Of a stretch of 64,000 bases of DNA, positions 1-14,712 are shown piece after piece. The stretch covers positions 101,851,381-101,915,380 of the forward strand of contig JALJCS010000001.1 of assembly GCA_023055355.1 (NCBI GenBank), read 5' to 3'. The notes beneath the pieces are model-generated. The model had not been told where the DNA came from and made no database searches. It was given only the letters and a program-made list of their open reading frames with translations. Origin of the DNA: Agelaius tricolor (taxonomy: Eukaryota > Chordata > Aves > Passeriformes > Icteridae). The translations under genes and the position numbers were made by a program. Position 1 is the first letter of the stretch, and each line of letters begins with the position of its first letter.

Positions 1-3000
1 ATAGAGCATTTTTAGCAAAGCATTCTTCTAGTTCTGGGCCTGTACTATTCTAAAATTAGGAGGAGGGTTAGCTCACTTTCACATTGGGAACACCGTCTTT
101 TTGTAAGGGACTTCTAGGTCAGAAATTCTATTTTAAACGCATCTGTACACACACAGGCACCGTGGGAGATGCAGCACTGTGGGTGAACTGGCTCTGGCTC
201 CCTGCTGTATCCGTGTCCTCCGTGAGGGCTGATCAGGCATGCCATGGAGGCCTCAGTGCTGTTCTGAACACACGGGACGTGGCCTGGGAGCACACATGGA
301 GGGCTGACATTTCTGCCGATGGGCCGGGCTCGCTGCGCGCCGCAGAGTTCATCAGTGCACGCTCATTAGCGAGCTGCCCAGACTTCCAGATGTCTCAAAA
401 TCCCAGACAAATAGACAAAATCCTCCAATTCTGCACAGACAGTGTTTCTTATGGGGGGTGGGAAGGAAGGTTATTTCCAAAGGAAACATGGATGTCTGGT
501 AACCCCGCTCGGAATGGCATCTGTATGAAAAGCTGCATCTGGAGCAGGGAAGGTCAACCCCTGCGAAATGCCAGCGAAGTCTGACTTCAATTTAAAGAGG
601 GGAAAAGTGATTAAGGGCAAGAAAAGATCACTGTAAACATGTAGGAATGTAAAACTTGGCAAGGCAGTATCTAAAATGGAGCAAGGGAATGTTTACAGTA
701 ATCTGATGCAAACTAACATCAAGAACAGAGAAGAACTGTCTGGTTTGCTGTGGGGCGCTATTGGCATTTGCAGCGAAAAGAAATTAAAGTGTAGGGATTT
801 TTTCCCCTGACTCTTAACCTAACAGTCAATTCAGAGCGGTCTTGGAAGGCTTTCCAGGGAAGATGATGGATACTTTATGTCTGGGTACTGCAAAGCAAAA
901 CTAACAAAGCGCAACCTTGTTCTGGAGAGCTGGGCTTTAATTTAGTAGACTTTTCCAGGGCTAATTTCTGTGTTAATGAGGGCACAGTGCCAATCATCTG
1001 CTAGGAAAGAGCAATAAAGTTCAACAGCAAATGCACATGCAATTGTTCCTTTCCAAATAAAGCATACCTGGGGCACATGCAAAGAATAAGCTCATTGGTG
1101 GGGGCGTGAGAGGGCAGAGCCCTCTCCTCCCCTCCAGGGATACAATGAAACCTGCAGAACATTAATAGCTAAATCCTACTGAACTGGGGGTAATTTGGGT
1201 GGTGAGACCTTCAGACTCACTGAGAATGCCCAAGTCCCAACAGAGCAGCGCAGGCGCATGTTATTATCTTTACACATTTGAGTAGATTTGTTGAAACTCA
1301 ATAGGAGCACCATAGATTTGCTGTGAAGCATGCAAGCTACTTGTAGGTTAATGGTTTATATTTTTAGTATTTTGATTTTCAGGTTAAATTCATCAGCAGG
1401 CACCTAAGAACATTTAGAAACCCCTCATCTCTAATTTCCAATCATCAATTCAATTAAGCCATTTTGTAGGGAAGGAAGAAAGGAAGATTGAATCAAACTG
1501 CACATGCTGAATATCAAATCTCAAACTAGGTATTAAAACAACTGGATAGAAAATAGGCAGAAAGGTAACTGTTTCTTGCAGAACTCCAAATGAATCAGTT
1601 CTTCACATATTGTTTCATATCAGGTCTACTGTGGTACCTGTTTTAGTGGCCTTTCAGCATTGCTGCTGCAGTCCAAAGGCACGTGTACAGCTTTTTAATC
1701 CATCTCAGCCCTGACGTTGTCTAATATGCCCAAGCATGTAGCCAACAAACCACCAACTTCTCACTCAGCCAGCGGGTTCCCAGCACTACAAGTTATATAA
1801 TCAAACACATGCTAGAAAAATAGGAGATAAGATTAGTGACAGTTAACTGCTGCTATTTTTTTCCACAGCCTGAAGAAGGTCTCTGGGATTAAATATTAAC
1901 TCTAATCTTATTTGCTAAAATTAGCACACAGTGTATTCTTTTTGTTCTACAGCCAATTGCAAGTATAGCACAGAAGTTATTTTCAGGGAGTAATCTGATA
2001 ACCAAAATCAGTCACCAAAGCTGTTATTCCATTAAGAATTAAGAGACTTCCTGGTTATTTACTTGGTTATTTTTACCTGGGATGGTGAAGCCTGGATTTT
2101 TCCTAGCTTGAGCCTATTTGGTTTTGGAAAACTCTTTGGAAAAGATTTAAGTATATTACTAGGCTCAAACTGGTCAGTCACATGTGAAAAACCAACAGTG
2201 TTAAGACATCACAGTTTGTTCCTATACTTGCACACAGGCAGGAATTGTTTTGAAACCATGATCCTTTTACATAAGGTGGGAACATGCAGGAGGCAGGAAA
2301 AAATCAGAAAGAGATGATAAACAGCAGAGTACTTTTGTAAGGCAATGCCACACCAGTATTTTATTGCATTTTCCGTCTTTAGTTTAACAGCATTTAAATG
2401 TTCTGTCACCAGCAGGTTGCAGATGTATTTCCCTTATTTATTTGCTCATATGGCTGTGGAGCTCCTAAAATGAGTGATTACTCTTTAATAATTCCACTTG
2501 GGTGAGAAGTTGGCTTTTTTGTCTTATGTAAGCTTTTAAACCACAAAGGAATGTACAAGATGCTGATGGAGAAGATCAACAAAAAGAGGCCTTTGTTTTC
2601 ACTCTAAAACCATTTTTTAAATTAAGTAAATACCCTGCCAGCCCCAGTTTAACATTCTGCCTCTTCTGGTAGGGCATACAAATTTTGTGCAGAAGAGTGA
2701 CAGTGACAGCATCGCCTCTCCCACATCACATCACACTTCAAGGGTGGGAGGCCACAACACCATCACCTCACATTCTCTGAGCACGAATGCACACCAGGGA
2801 GCAGAGAAACTGGACACATAGCTCCTTTCTTTAGGAGGCCCATTACCCAATTATTTCAAAAGTCCCCCTGGAAAAACTACCATCTGCAAAGCCACACCCT
2901 GAGCGGTCTAAGGGGTATCCTGGTGTCTTTCCAGTGCATCCTCCACAACAGCCTCTTGGGGCTGTCAGACTGAGAGCTTTAAGAAGATGCTCAACTGCCC

Positions 3001-3280
3001 TTAATGGTACTTTTACAGAAGATGCCACACTGGAAGTGCTTGTCCAACTTGCAATTTTGTGCTTTCCAAAGAAAAAACCCTACAAGTGCCACCCTCAGCC
3101 TTCCCCCCTGAAATCCCAGCTGTTGGACAGACAACAAATTTACACTAGAAGCCCTGACTGTCTGTGTGAGAGTAGAGGGAAACCAAGTGACTCTCTGGCA
3201 TAATGAACACACCCCGGGGCAGCACGAGCACTTCAAAGAGCCTCCTCCCTCGGCACCTGAAAGGGAAGGAGAGACCAGCA

Positions 3281-3560
3281 TCCCTCAGTGCCTGCAGAGC
3301 ATTCCAGTGTGGCAGGTGTGACTGCAGGAGGGCAGACAGGAGGAAGGAGCAGTCATTCAGCTAGGCTTGCCTGGAGGATGGGGAGCAATAATGGCAGACT
3401 GTGTCCAGTGCTCCGTGAGCAGCGCGCCAGCGCTGACGGCGGGGCCAGCAGCTCGGGATTGATTGCCGGGTGCAAGGATGGCGTCAGCAGCCCCTGGATC
3501 GATGACCACATCACTGGCTATGTCAGCACTCAGCCACACACGGCTCATGGTGCAGGGTAA
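3281..3560. promoter_or_regulatory. GC-rich block with a CRE-type MARE half-site
   Basis: A repeat-free, locally CpG-bearing block (AGCGCGCCAGCGCTGACGG) with GCGTCAGCA at 3481..3489. That is one full half of the C-MARE palindrome, plus a TGACGG core at 3436. It stands out from its AT-rich surroundings and may be an intronic enhancer. Partial open frames on both strands match nothing known. Confidence 0.25.
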
Positions 3561-5575
3561 GAGCTGAGGCACCCATGCTTAGGTTTGTCTGAATCAAATT
3601 CACTGTGGCCGTAGCCCCAGCTTTGAAGCGCTCTCAAAAACCCCAGGCCTTAAGTTGGAGGTCAGTAATGTCAGAGGAACCAAAGGGGAAAAGAGAATCA
3701 GAAGATGTCTAGGAAATTAAAAAAATAACCTAGAGTGTAGTAAAAGTAAAAATAATCTCTGATCCAACTGCAATGCTTATTTTAATCCACAACTTCTAGT
3801 TTTATTTTCTCACAGAGTTACTGAAGCCAAATTGAAATTCCTTCAACCTTTCAAAGGCGAGACTGGTTTCAAATCAACGAAAAGAATTTACTTTTGGAAA
3901 TTGTGACAGTATCCCTGCACATTTTCTGCATCTCTGAAAATTCTGAGGAAAAGGCAATTTGTTGAATTTGCCACACTTCTTGGAATATACACTGTTTATT
4001 GAGAAGGAAGGTAGAAATCCAGAGGCATAAGCTGCAGACACATCTCAGTGCAGGAAGCAGCAGGCATCTTAGCAAAGATCAATAAATACACTTGGATAAC
4101 AGAAAGGCTATAGGATGGGAAGATGCACTGCTCTTCCATAGCAGGGATGCACTGCCTGCATCACATCTACTCCAAACATCAGTCAATGTCAGATACACCC
4201 ATTGGGCAGCCCTAGGTCTTACCATTATTCACAGCAGTCATCTGAGCAAAAGGGGACATTTGCCTGCATGGCTCTCCTCTGGGCCACAGAGAAGCTCAGT
4301 TATGAGAAGTTGGGCAGCTCAGGAAGGAAGCTCTGTGCTGCCTTCCTCTGCCACCTCACAGCAGCACAACACCTTTGGCAAAACAGCTCTTGGACTGGAG
4401 GGGGAAACTTTAGCCCCTGCAAGCAAACCTGCCACATGACACTGCCAGAGCCCTTATTTTAAAATCCCACTCAGTAACCTGTTTTGAAGTCAAATACCAT
4501 TTTAAATATTTTTTCCTAACTAATTCTGGTGGCTTGGGTATGTTGTTGATGTTGTCAACAACAGGTTGTCCACAGCACAACAAGAACACAGAAAACTCCA
4601 AGCTATGGCCAAGAGAGTACCTGCAGGCAAGCCTAGGTGAAAAGGCTTTGGGAGGAGGATTTTGGGGCTGCTAAGGTGAGACTCTGAGAGAAGGTGTTAA
4701 AAAGAAAATTAGAGATTAAGATGTTCCAAAGAACAGTCTCTCTAAAGGCACAACATGGCCACAACATTACTCAATCAACAAAGCACGCATAAATAACAGT
4801 GGCACTAAGTAGCAGTTTAAACACCAAGGCATGGACTGAAAGAGAAAGCAAAGGGAAACATGGCTGTGACACCTGGCTGTTCCAAATACTTTTGTGTTTT
4901 TCAGTGCAAGGAGCATTTTAAGAAACCTGGAACACAGTAACAAAGGATGACACAAGAAGGTGGCTCAGCAGAAATGCTGCCTTTGCTCCTGGGTGCCTGT
5001 GCAGACCATACTGAAACCAGTGGGGAAGAAACAAGCAGAAATGAACAGATTTGAACCAAAAAGCATCATCAGAATTAAAGTGCAACTGTAATTTAAAATT
5101 AAAATTAGTCCCACATTTTTGCAAAAGGAAAATTAAACTGACCCCAAGATTAAAAAAGAAAGAAAAACATGAGAAAGTGTTAGCAGTAAGGGGGGGTGAG
5201 GAAGGAGTGGGAAAGCTTTCACAGAATATAAATTGTGAGAGGAGTCTGTGAAAGATCTAAGTGCATAACATGAGCCAAAGTGGGTAGAAAAAGGAAAAAC
5301 AAAAGCAGTTTCAGAACTTTTAGAATAAAGAAAGAATCCTAGAAGCCTCCAATTACATTAGGAAATATCAAAATAGGCAGAAAATAAAGATGTGTGTAGA
5401 ATTTTGCTAATTCAGAGGGGTGCTTAGAGGAGTGGTTCAGAGTTTCTGAAGCTGAAATTGATATACAAGTAAGCACAACAACACCGAAAAATTACCAAGA
5501 CTTGTAAATTCACCAATGCTCCTCTTTCTCAGGAACGGCAGAATGTATTTATGCACACAAACTATGTAATAGCGT

Positions 5576-5605
5576 ATTAAATACACAGTGCATTAAATAC
5601 ACTGT
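5576..5605. repeat. Imperfect 16-bp tandem duplication
   Basis: ATTAAATACACAGTGC is followed directly by ATTAAATACACTGT, a local duplication with one difference in the second copy. Confidence 0.75.
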
Positions 5606-6949
5606 AATTACTTCATAAAAACAAGGAGTACTTCACAGCAAGGCACCTCACTGCAAACCCCACGATTACACTCCATGCAGTGTAGGAGAGGAGGAAGCAG
5701 GCTCTGTCAGACATGATTTAAAAACCACAAGGTTGCACTCTGAGAAGAGCACTAAGTGGGAAGGCAAAGGAGCTGGAGGAGAAGCAGGCTCAGGAGAGGG
5801 GCTGGGTAACTCCCAAAGCAGCTCATGGATGCTCTGTCCTGGTTTCCACGGGGCTGATGACACCCGTGCCTCTGGCACTGCCTGTCACCCTGTGCTGGCA
5901 CAGCACAGCAGGTAAAATCACTGGCATCCTTACACTGGGGCAGCAGACAGTGCTGCCCAGCAAACACCACCACCTTTTAAATCCAGAGATGTTCTTGCCA
6001 GGTTGTGGATGGAAATTAATGTAAAAGGCTTTACTATTGCACTTCATGAGGTAACCAAGCAATTACAGCTATTAATTGGGAGGCTGAAACCCTGTACAAC
6101 TGACCCAGCTTCCTATTTTTAAAAGAAAACCTGCCAAATGCTGCATTTGTTCCAGTTTTCCTTCTCCTCCCCTGCCTTGCTGTTTAATTTCTGGTATTTG
6201 GATGTGCAATTCTTCTGCCATCACCTTGCTTTTGTTCTTGCACAGCTACAACAGATCTGAGGATTACGGTGGCTTTTGTTCCACTGCTTGGAACATTTCA
6301 TCGATGACCTGCAATGCTGCTCAGCTCAGCAATGCAGATTTGCAAGGAGAACCAGCCACTGCTGAGCTGGCAAAGTTGGTTCCCTCCCATCCTCCACGAG
6401 GAGCAGTTAACTCTTCTCTCAGTGGCTCAAAAGGTTAACTAGGCTCTGTAAATCCCACCAGAAAAAAATTGTAGGCATTTGCCTTCTTGCTGAGATTTCA
6501 TGTCTGCTATGAGTAAAAGGTAAATGGCTCTTTTAGTCCCTAAAGGAGTGCAGGCTTAGCAGGAGTGACCCATAGTAAAGAGGTCAAAGGGAGGGAAAGA
6601 TGGGAAAGTTGGGCAACAGCATCCCAGTGCAGCCACGACCTTGTGCCCAGCTCTGGGCTGTCCCCAAGGAAATGGCTTTCCCCTTTCTGCTTCATACATG
6701 ATATTTTTAAGATCTACCCAGAAATTAAAGAGTAGAAAATGCCATGTACCCTAGAAGCCCTAGAAAGACTTCACACAGAAAAATGACGGCATTTCCAGCT
6801 TGACTTCCTCCGAGGGTAGAAGGTGGGACTTTACAGCTATTTGTGTGTCTGTGTATGTGACTGCATATGCTCACGTGCACCCACGCATGCTAGTGTGAGA
6901 AAGAAACTAGATAACGTGAATGTGTGTGAAAGGGATTGAATTAGCCCCA

Positions 6950-7190
6950 TCTGCTCCGAAAAGATCGTTTTTTCCTTGGATTTCTATTACCATCATACCA
7001 TTGCCACACTGGAGTGATTCTAAAAGGCTACAGCTCTGGCAGCCAGCATCATTACAGCTGCTCAGATTATTAACAGCATAAATAAACTCTCAGAGACACT
7101 ACTAAGAAATTATTAACTACAATTATCACTGTCTGATAAAATAACGAACAGCTAAGCGTTACTCTGCTGCCTCAGTCACCAGCCAGTATT
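6950..7190. promoter_or_regulatory. Candidate conserved non-coding element
   Basis: Unique-looking sequence with clustered ATTA-core motifs (CAGATTATTAACAG, AATTATTAACTACAATTATC) and AACGAACAGCTAAGCG, lacking simple repeats. Judged by eye only. Confidence 0.25.
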
Positions 7191-9239
7191 TATGTGTGCT
7201 GTGAGCAATGAAAACCAGTTTATGTGCACACTGAAGCACTCTGGAATTGGTTCTTGCTACTTTATTTTGTTTTACTTATATTTTTCTAAAGATCAAGCAG
7301 CACAGGCTGAAGCTCTGTATTTGCAGAATTCAGTGCACCCTGCCTCCTCTCCCGCTGTATATAATCCCATTAATTCCAAGTGAACACAAAGCCATGCCTG
7401 TAGCCATGCACATGTCTGTTGGAGGAGGGAGATGGGCAGTGTGCAAGCTACCAGCAGCAACTCTAAAACCTCTTGATGGATTTTTACTCTTGGGCCTTGC
7501 TGGCTTTTTCCCTAGATGAGGAGCAAGGGCCCACATGACATCAATGCTGTGTTTGCTGCATGGATATTCCTTGCCTTCACCTTTTCCACTGGCCTGCACC
7601 ACTTTGGCTTCGTGAGTTTGTTTTTCCTACCATTTCTCAGTGACACTCTTGAGTCATGTTCTTTCTTGAGTGCACTGGGGAGATTTGGCTTGGTTACTAA
7701 TTAATATAAATTATTAATTCTCTGCAAGCTCTGGGGAAAAAAATTCTTAATCGCATAGAGAGCAGGACGTGGGAGCAGGAGCCTCTCGTGCCAGATCCCC
7801 AGGCTGGGCTTCAGCCCCAGCAACACCCTCCTTAGCAGCCATCTCATCTTCATTGTCTGCTGGAGTTCACCACAAAGAGGAGAAAGGAGCTGCCTGGTCC
7901 TGAAGCCACTCCCTGTGGGGCAGACATGGTGCTGAAACTCCAGCCTGGGCAGATAGTTCTTACAGCCCCAGGGCAGGAGAGGCTGCCCTCCCTCCCCCGA
8001 GGGGGACCCTGTGGGTCAGTGCCCACCCTGCCCTCCCACACCTTCCATGTGTTCCCAGGAAAGGAGGGTGATGGTGGCAGGGTGACACAGAAAGAACGGG
8101 CTCCTTACTGAGCTGAACACACACTCTGGGACCTGAGCAGGGGAGGCTGGTCCAGGGTGAGAGCATCTGTCAAACCCCTGGGGAAAGGGCCACATCCCTG
8201 CCAGGTATGAAGGAAAATTAGAAAGATGCTGGAGAAGGCACCTGCAACTAAATACAGGTAGAAAGGAAGGCAAAACCACAATGCTGAGTGAGAGAAAAGA
8301 GAAGGGGGCATTTTCTAAAACAGCATCCCTCAATCTAAGCCAAAAAAGTAATGCACTGTACCTTGAGTGTTTTTATCCCACTGCCTTTTTCGAATGTGTC
8401 TGCAGCATCTCATGCTCCCTGCCTGGTCTCTTTTTTTCCTCTGCAAGCCTTTTGTTCACCAACCCCCACTCCAGTGCTGACTGCCAGCTGCCAGCAGCCA
8501 CGGCGGGACCACCTTTCCATTTGTGCACCCCGGGGCTCTGCTTGCCTGCACTGCTACAACAGGGACAGATGAAGAAAAGTGGGGTGCAGAGGCAGGAGGA
8601 AACATCATCTTTGAGTGTCCCCCTCTGCCAGCTGTAAGGGAAGGAAGGACAGCAAGGAGGAGGTGATCTTCTCCCTCCACAGACACCACTGTGAGAATGA
8701 ACCTCTGCTCCTGGGAGGGGAAGAGTCGAGCCACAACCCTCCTCACTATTTTCTCTCCAGCATCCCCCCTCTCTTCATTCTCAGCAATTGGCCTCTTCTG
8801 GCCACCGAAGCAGGTTAGCTGTGGCTTGGCCTGAATAAGTGACCTACATTAATTTTTCCTCTGTAATTAAAGTTGTCTTCTGTGAAACAATTTGCAAGAA
8901 CTTTGGGAAAGAAAACAATTTATTGTCCCATACATGTTTTCAAATAAAAAATTGTTCTCTTCAAATGAACTTTGTCCCCCAAAAAGTCTCTATGGAAGGT
9001 AAAACACAGAGAATGGTAAAGGATTCGTTGAAGAAGAACTGAAGTTCATTTTAAATCAGTGTACCATGTACAAATGCTGTCTTACAAATAGGATTATTAA
9101 ATTTAAACCTTAGATCTGTCAAGTTCCATTACTTCAAATGGAGCCTGTCATTTCTTGACTTCATTATAAATCAGGATTATATTACAATTTATGTTAGGTA
9201 AAGTCTCTGTTTCCACAGGAGATGGTGAAAAAAAAAAAT

Positions 9240-9490
9240 TACACAGCAGTCAGTAAATAGAGCAAAGTCACCGCGCTGCTCTTGAAAGGCAAAAAGTCAT
9301 CTTGCTAAATGAGGGTCCGAGCTGTCCTGCACCAAGACTGTTCCTAATAAATAAAAGACCTCTGGGAAAAGTGCTGAGCATACGCTGGATCTATTTTCAG
9401 CTTGCATCAGCAGCTGCTGCCCCTGGGATCGCATCTTTGCTCATACCCTACACCATATGTAATCACTCCAGTGCTGCAACCAGTAAGATA
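9240..9490. promoter_or_regulatory. Candidate conserved non-coding element
   Basis: A repeat-free block starting with ACCGCGCTGCTCTTG and continuing through GAGGGTCCGAGCTGTCC and TACGCTGGATCTATTTTC. The rare CpG kept in non-coding DNA suggests constraint. A frame of about 110 codons crosses it without any family match. Confidence 0.25.
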
Positions 9491-12400
9491 ATGAAAGAGC
9501 ATGGCATAAATCTATACTTGAGTGGAATGCTAAATGAGAAAAATAATACAAAAAAGGGGGAAATAAACCACATTTTCAAGTCATTAGGAAGAAAGACTTT
9601 GACATATGAAGTGTTGCAACCATTAATAGCACTTATCATATAGAGTGGAGACAAAGAGACAAATTAATCAAACTGACAGAACTGGGACATTTTATGCTAA
9701 TGCAGGCTCCTGGGTTTTCGTTTGTATTCCTCTGTGTCTGGAAAACTGATACCATTACAGGGCAGGAAATTGCATGAATAACATGCAACAGATCATAAAA
9801 ATTCGCACACCAAGTGCAGAAACACTGCCAAAAGCACTGTAAAAACAAGGCTAGAGACCTAAACAGAGGAGCTCCCAACAGCTAATGAATGCAAATAAGT
9901 ACAGGAACATTTCCCATCCATGCATAACAATGAGACATAGGCTGTGACTCCAGAGTCTCCAATAGTGTAGGTAAAATAAAGCCTGGAGACAAACATGCAG
10001 AGAGCAGGGGGGAACTGCTGGCCAAGCCAGGGTCTGAATGTGTTTGCAGTATTGCAGCCAGCAGTTCAAAGCCACTGGGGAACTGGCACAGCCAAGTGTC
10101 GCCTCTGTCTGAAAGTACTGCTATGTTAGATTTAATTTAATGTTTCAGGTACAAGAGACAGGGAAGGAGGATGTGAGAGGAAACAGAACAGTCACAAAAC
10201 AGCACATAATCACACAAACCAAAAATCCCCCTGCCCCTGTGCAAATGCACTGCACACTGTAAAACCCCCACAGATAAAGACATTTAAAACACAGAATGTG
10301 CTTGCTGTCCAAAGTCACAGCCATGTTGTAAGGGGCAGGAAATGGTAAGAACTACAGGAATGCTGGGCAGGGCATGGTGTAATGCAGGATCTTGCCAAGG
10401 TTCCCTCATTTGCTGTAGAGGCTTCTCAAGGACCTTTAAAAGCCCCTGACAAAACAGAGCACTGCTGAAGTGCAGAGAACTCATCAGTCATATAAATTCC
10501 AAAGAACAAATGCTTTCACTTGACAGGCAGCCATTTCTCATTGTTGTTTTCTAAAAAAAGTGATGTTTCCCCCCTGTACAGTAGTTACCACACAAACCTA
10601 AAGCAAGGAACAACTCTGGGGGGGTAACAGCAGTAAAGCTGATACCTTTTGGAGCTGAGTCATTTCCAGCAGTGCTCTCACCTTCCCCAGAATAGAATGA
10701 TATGCAGCTGATAGGATTGAGCAAGAGCATTTATGTGCCAATACTATGTGCATAAAGAGGGTGTGGAAATGCCAGCCTGCCTAGAGGCTGCTGCTTTCCC
10801 AAGTCCTTCCCACATTTGGTGCTGGAGAACCCCATATTCAGAGGTGGCAGGGCAGCAGCTGGCTCACCTCAGCAGGGATGGGCATGGGGAGCACACCAGA
10901 CAGAGCCCAGCTCTCCATCACTCTCCAGCAGATCAATGTGGTGGTTTTATAGAGTTTTAGCCACGTGAACAGGGTTTATCCCCAAAACTCCTTCTGTCCC
11001 TTTGGTCACTACTAGAGTCCTAACAGGGTACTTGGCATTGTACCAAAAGAAGGGCATGCACACACCAAAGCAAGCTAGTCCAAAAGCTTTCTGAGGATAA
11101 TGACAGAGTAACCTTTGTTCTAATGGGAGAAATCAGAAACAGGAATTCATCTTGTAAAGACACACCCATCTGACAGATGGACAAGAGTTGCAATTTGCAA
11201 ATGGAATTACTTTCTCCCTTATATGTAAAAAAAAAGATAGCACAGACAACTAATTACAGAAAGGCCTCATGAAACCCTTGGCTTTAAGAAAACAGTAGTA
11301 TTGGAATGAATTGGTCAAATAGTTACAACCACTTTGATTTCTTCTGATTTTTACAATAGACAAGACACCTTTGGAGTCTCTTGAGAACACATATGACACC
11401 TGACCTTTTCTTTTCCTTTACCCAAATCAGAGCAGTTTGGGAAAAGAAAAGCCTAGATATGAGTAAAATATCTATTCCTGAAAGAGAATAGAGAGGTCTT
11501 TTCCTCATCATTCAACCAAGAGGTTGAAAGCACAAGTGACAAGAAAAGACCATAAATTCTCAAGCCTTTTAGCTAAGCAATTCCACTGCAGAAAAGCAGT
11601 TATAAAACCAAAATGTAACTTGGACAAATAATTCAGATTAAAACCATATCTGAGAACTAAAATGAGAGTGCAAGAGCAGATTATACAAACAGTCTGGTTC
11701 TCCAAGGCTGGGATTGACCTGAAACCCTCTGCAGAGCAGTTTATGTCTGCAGTGCCTGTCTGCCCTACAGAGCTGCTTGCAGAGGTCCAGTGCAGCTCCT
11801 GCTAGGATCACCATGGCTGGGTACCACCAGCTGAAGACAAAGGCCAGAAATGTAATCACATGCTTGTCTTTAAAAATTTACTTATGTATGCCCTCTCAAC
11901 TGAGTTTTCCAATTGGAGAGTTCATGCATAATAGTGAAATAGAACCTGTAAGAGAAGGATTAGGCTCATCTTTAAAAAGGAAGCAAAACTAAACCAAGCT
12001 TGAGGTAGCCCTTACTGGGTGCTCTTCTCAGTCCTCCAACTGCAAGATACACTGGAGACAGGGAAAAAAGCAATGGAAGTTAGTGATTTAAAGGCTTCTG
12101 CCACTACTGAAAGCAATGCTTTCTGCTTTTTGAATGCAGTGATGACTTTGTACATGTGAGCAAGTTTCTTTGTAGAATGCCCCAGCGCTTCTGTATCTCA
12201 GGGACGTCTCTTCATTCTTCACTTCCTTGGACAATGGTACAGATATTATGTGACCTCAGTGGCTACTGCTTATATAAACTGGGCAAAAATGACAAGGAGA
12301 GATGGCTCTTACAAAAGACAGGCAACTCTTCAGTTTCTGTGCCTTGCATTTGACAAATCAATTCCAACATTTAAAACATACCCATTAAAATGTGGTTTGA

Positions 12401-14672
12401 TGTGTTCAGTCTCCTGAAAACTAGCAAATTCAAGGAATAGACAGAAACTTCTTGCTTTGTTTTTATGTCCAAACAAAAGTGCCATATGCAGAAAGCCATC
12501 CACGGTACTACAAGAAAATCTGCAGTCAGACAAAAATAAGGCTAAAAAATAGTTGAATTCAACAGGCAGATTGAATGGCTCAGACCTATCCACCTCAAGT
12601 CCAGCTTCCCCTTCCAGAAACAGAAATGAGCACTAGTCCTCTATGGAGATCAGAAGGGAAGTTGTCAGGTTTTGTCTCTTCACAGCTTTTTCCTGTCTTG
12701 AAAGTTTACTGGCTCCAACATTGTCCTTTGAAGGAAACAGGAAACAACTCAAACTTACTCTGTTTTTACTTGACCAGGAATCCTCTGACAGGCAAATTTT
12801 CTCTGAAGGCTGTCTGTGTATCTGAGGAAAGAGGTGGCTAGGCATGCTGTACTACTGCTCTGTGGTCAGAGATGGAAAGATATTTTGCTTTCAGAGTTGT
12901 TTAAGACTTGTTTCTTATTAGCTGCAGGCCCTTGAAACAGAGAACCACAGGTCTGAATTTCAAAGGTAAGTGAAAGCCCAAGACATTTCTCAGAACCAAA
13001 AGTTTTCTTTACGCAGTCAGAAATGTAGTCTCAGCCTCCTAGATGACAGTCTCAAAAATCCAGCACCACTTGATCAAAAGTATTTTTTCCAGAAACTAAG
13101 AACTGTACTGGTAAAGTCTGAATAGACAATTCTTTTTTCTTTTGATCTACTTTCTAAACCTTGAAACATTAACACAGACTGCACTCCCATCCATTCTGGG
13201 AACCTAAAGTAAGAGGTATATGCAGAGATGTGGGAATTTGGTCCTATCATAACTCAAAGCAAGCAAATTTCAAGCAGAGCATTACCATGTGTTTCAAGTA
13301 CAATACACTGGATGCCCACATGTCTTTGAACTGTTCAGGTCCCTTTCTGGGCCAATTAATTTATTTAGATGGTCTCCCTTCTCTTTTACTACCCCCATAA
13401 ACTCACCTCAGCCCTGTCCTTGGGAAGTACATCTGACACTGCAGGAACAGAAGGAAGCCCTGAGAACACAACAGCACCCATGAATCCATCCTGGCTCACA
13501 CTTGCCAAATCTCTCTGCTATCCTTACAGTAAGTCTGTACACTTCCATTTTTCTGAAATGTTGCTCTGAAATGATGAGCAACTGCTGCAGAAAATGATGT
13601 GGACCAGGTGCAATATATACTCAACTAAATATGGTTCCTTCAACACTAAAAGAAAGATGGCCTGTTTCTGATGTCCTGAAAACCTCCAGCTCCCATTTGC
13701 CAAGAATGATCAGCTCTCTTTGGAAGAGATTAAGTCTTGCTAGGAACCTGCTTGCCTGTTGTTTGGGATATGTGGGATGGTCTGCAACTGCTGTCACTTA
13801 AGCAAAATTTCCTAATTAAGCTACCTCTAAGTGCTCCTGGCCTCCTGGTGAGGGACAGGAAGCCTGTAGCAATTCACAGGCTCATCCTGATCTGCCCCAT
13901 GCCTGCAACCCTGCTTTCCTCTTGGATGTGTAGTTTCAGCAGCTGTTGTCAATGGCAGTGCACAGGAGTCAGGAGTGATGCAGGAAGAACAGGCAGAGGA
14001 CACAGAGCAGACCCCATCTGTCACTCAGGACCAGTCACCCAGGTAAGGTGAGCACCTCCATCCTGCCCTGATCATCCTGAGAAATGCTGCAGCTAGTCCA
14101 ACAAGCTCCAGTGCCTTATACAGAGGGAAGAAAACGAGACTGAAACTGGCTGAGGAGTGGTAAGCTGGAAGCCCTGGGTCAGGTGTGTGGCTGCTCTGGG
14201 ATCAGCAGCTGTGCCAGCTGTGGGTTGGTCTGTTCACCTCCACGTGAGGTAATGTGAACCAGAGCATTTAGAGAGAGGCAAACATTGCTGAGTGGTTCAC
14301 ACAAGGTGATTTAATCATCACTGACCCGGTGCACAGACCTGTGTTGTAATTCCCATCTGATGCATCAACTTCCACTCCAGCATGTGCAGAGAGGTGATGA
14401 CAGTATTTTATCTGGTCACAAGAGACCTCAGAAATCTACTGCTGAAGGTTTTATATTGCCATTATTTAACTTCAGAGCTGATACCTCTCAATTCCAGCTG
14501 TTTGGTGACACCTTGTTTATATCTTAGTGTTACTGAAAGTTTTAGTATTGCAGTTTTCTGCCATTCTCAGTTCAGCTATGGTTATTTTGACTGTGGAGCC
14601 CCAGAAAGGAGCAGGGTACCATTTAACTTCCAAGTCAACTTTCTCCACAATGTCTTTTAAAGGCTTCTAATT

Positions 14673-14712
14673 AAAAAACAAACAAACAAACCAACCAAAC
14701 AAACAAAAAACC
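14673..14712 (+). repeat. AAAC-type simple repeat
   Basis: An A-run leads into AAAC and AACC units and ends in another A-run, about 40 bases. No mobile element was recognised on either side. Confidence 0.85.

Larger units (their letters stand above)
1..6949. other. Intronic sequence, mostly nothing recognised
   Basis: Apart from the GC-rich block near 3.4 kb and the small duplication near 5.6 kb, I see neither exon nor transposon. A 166-codon frame at 84..584 has no recognisable domain and is within chance length. Confidence 0.6.

Noticed and set aside
84..584. 166-codon plus-strand open frame
   Set aside because: No recognisable domain, low-complexity-free but unfamiliar sequence, no splice or start context; chance length.
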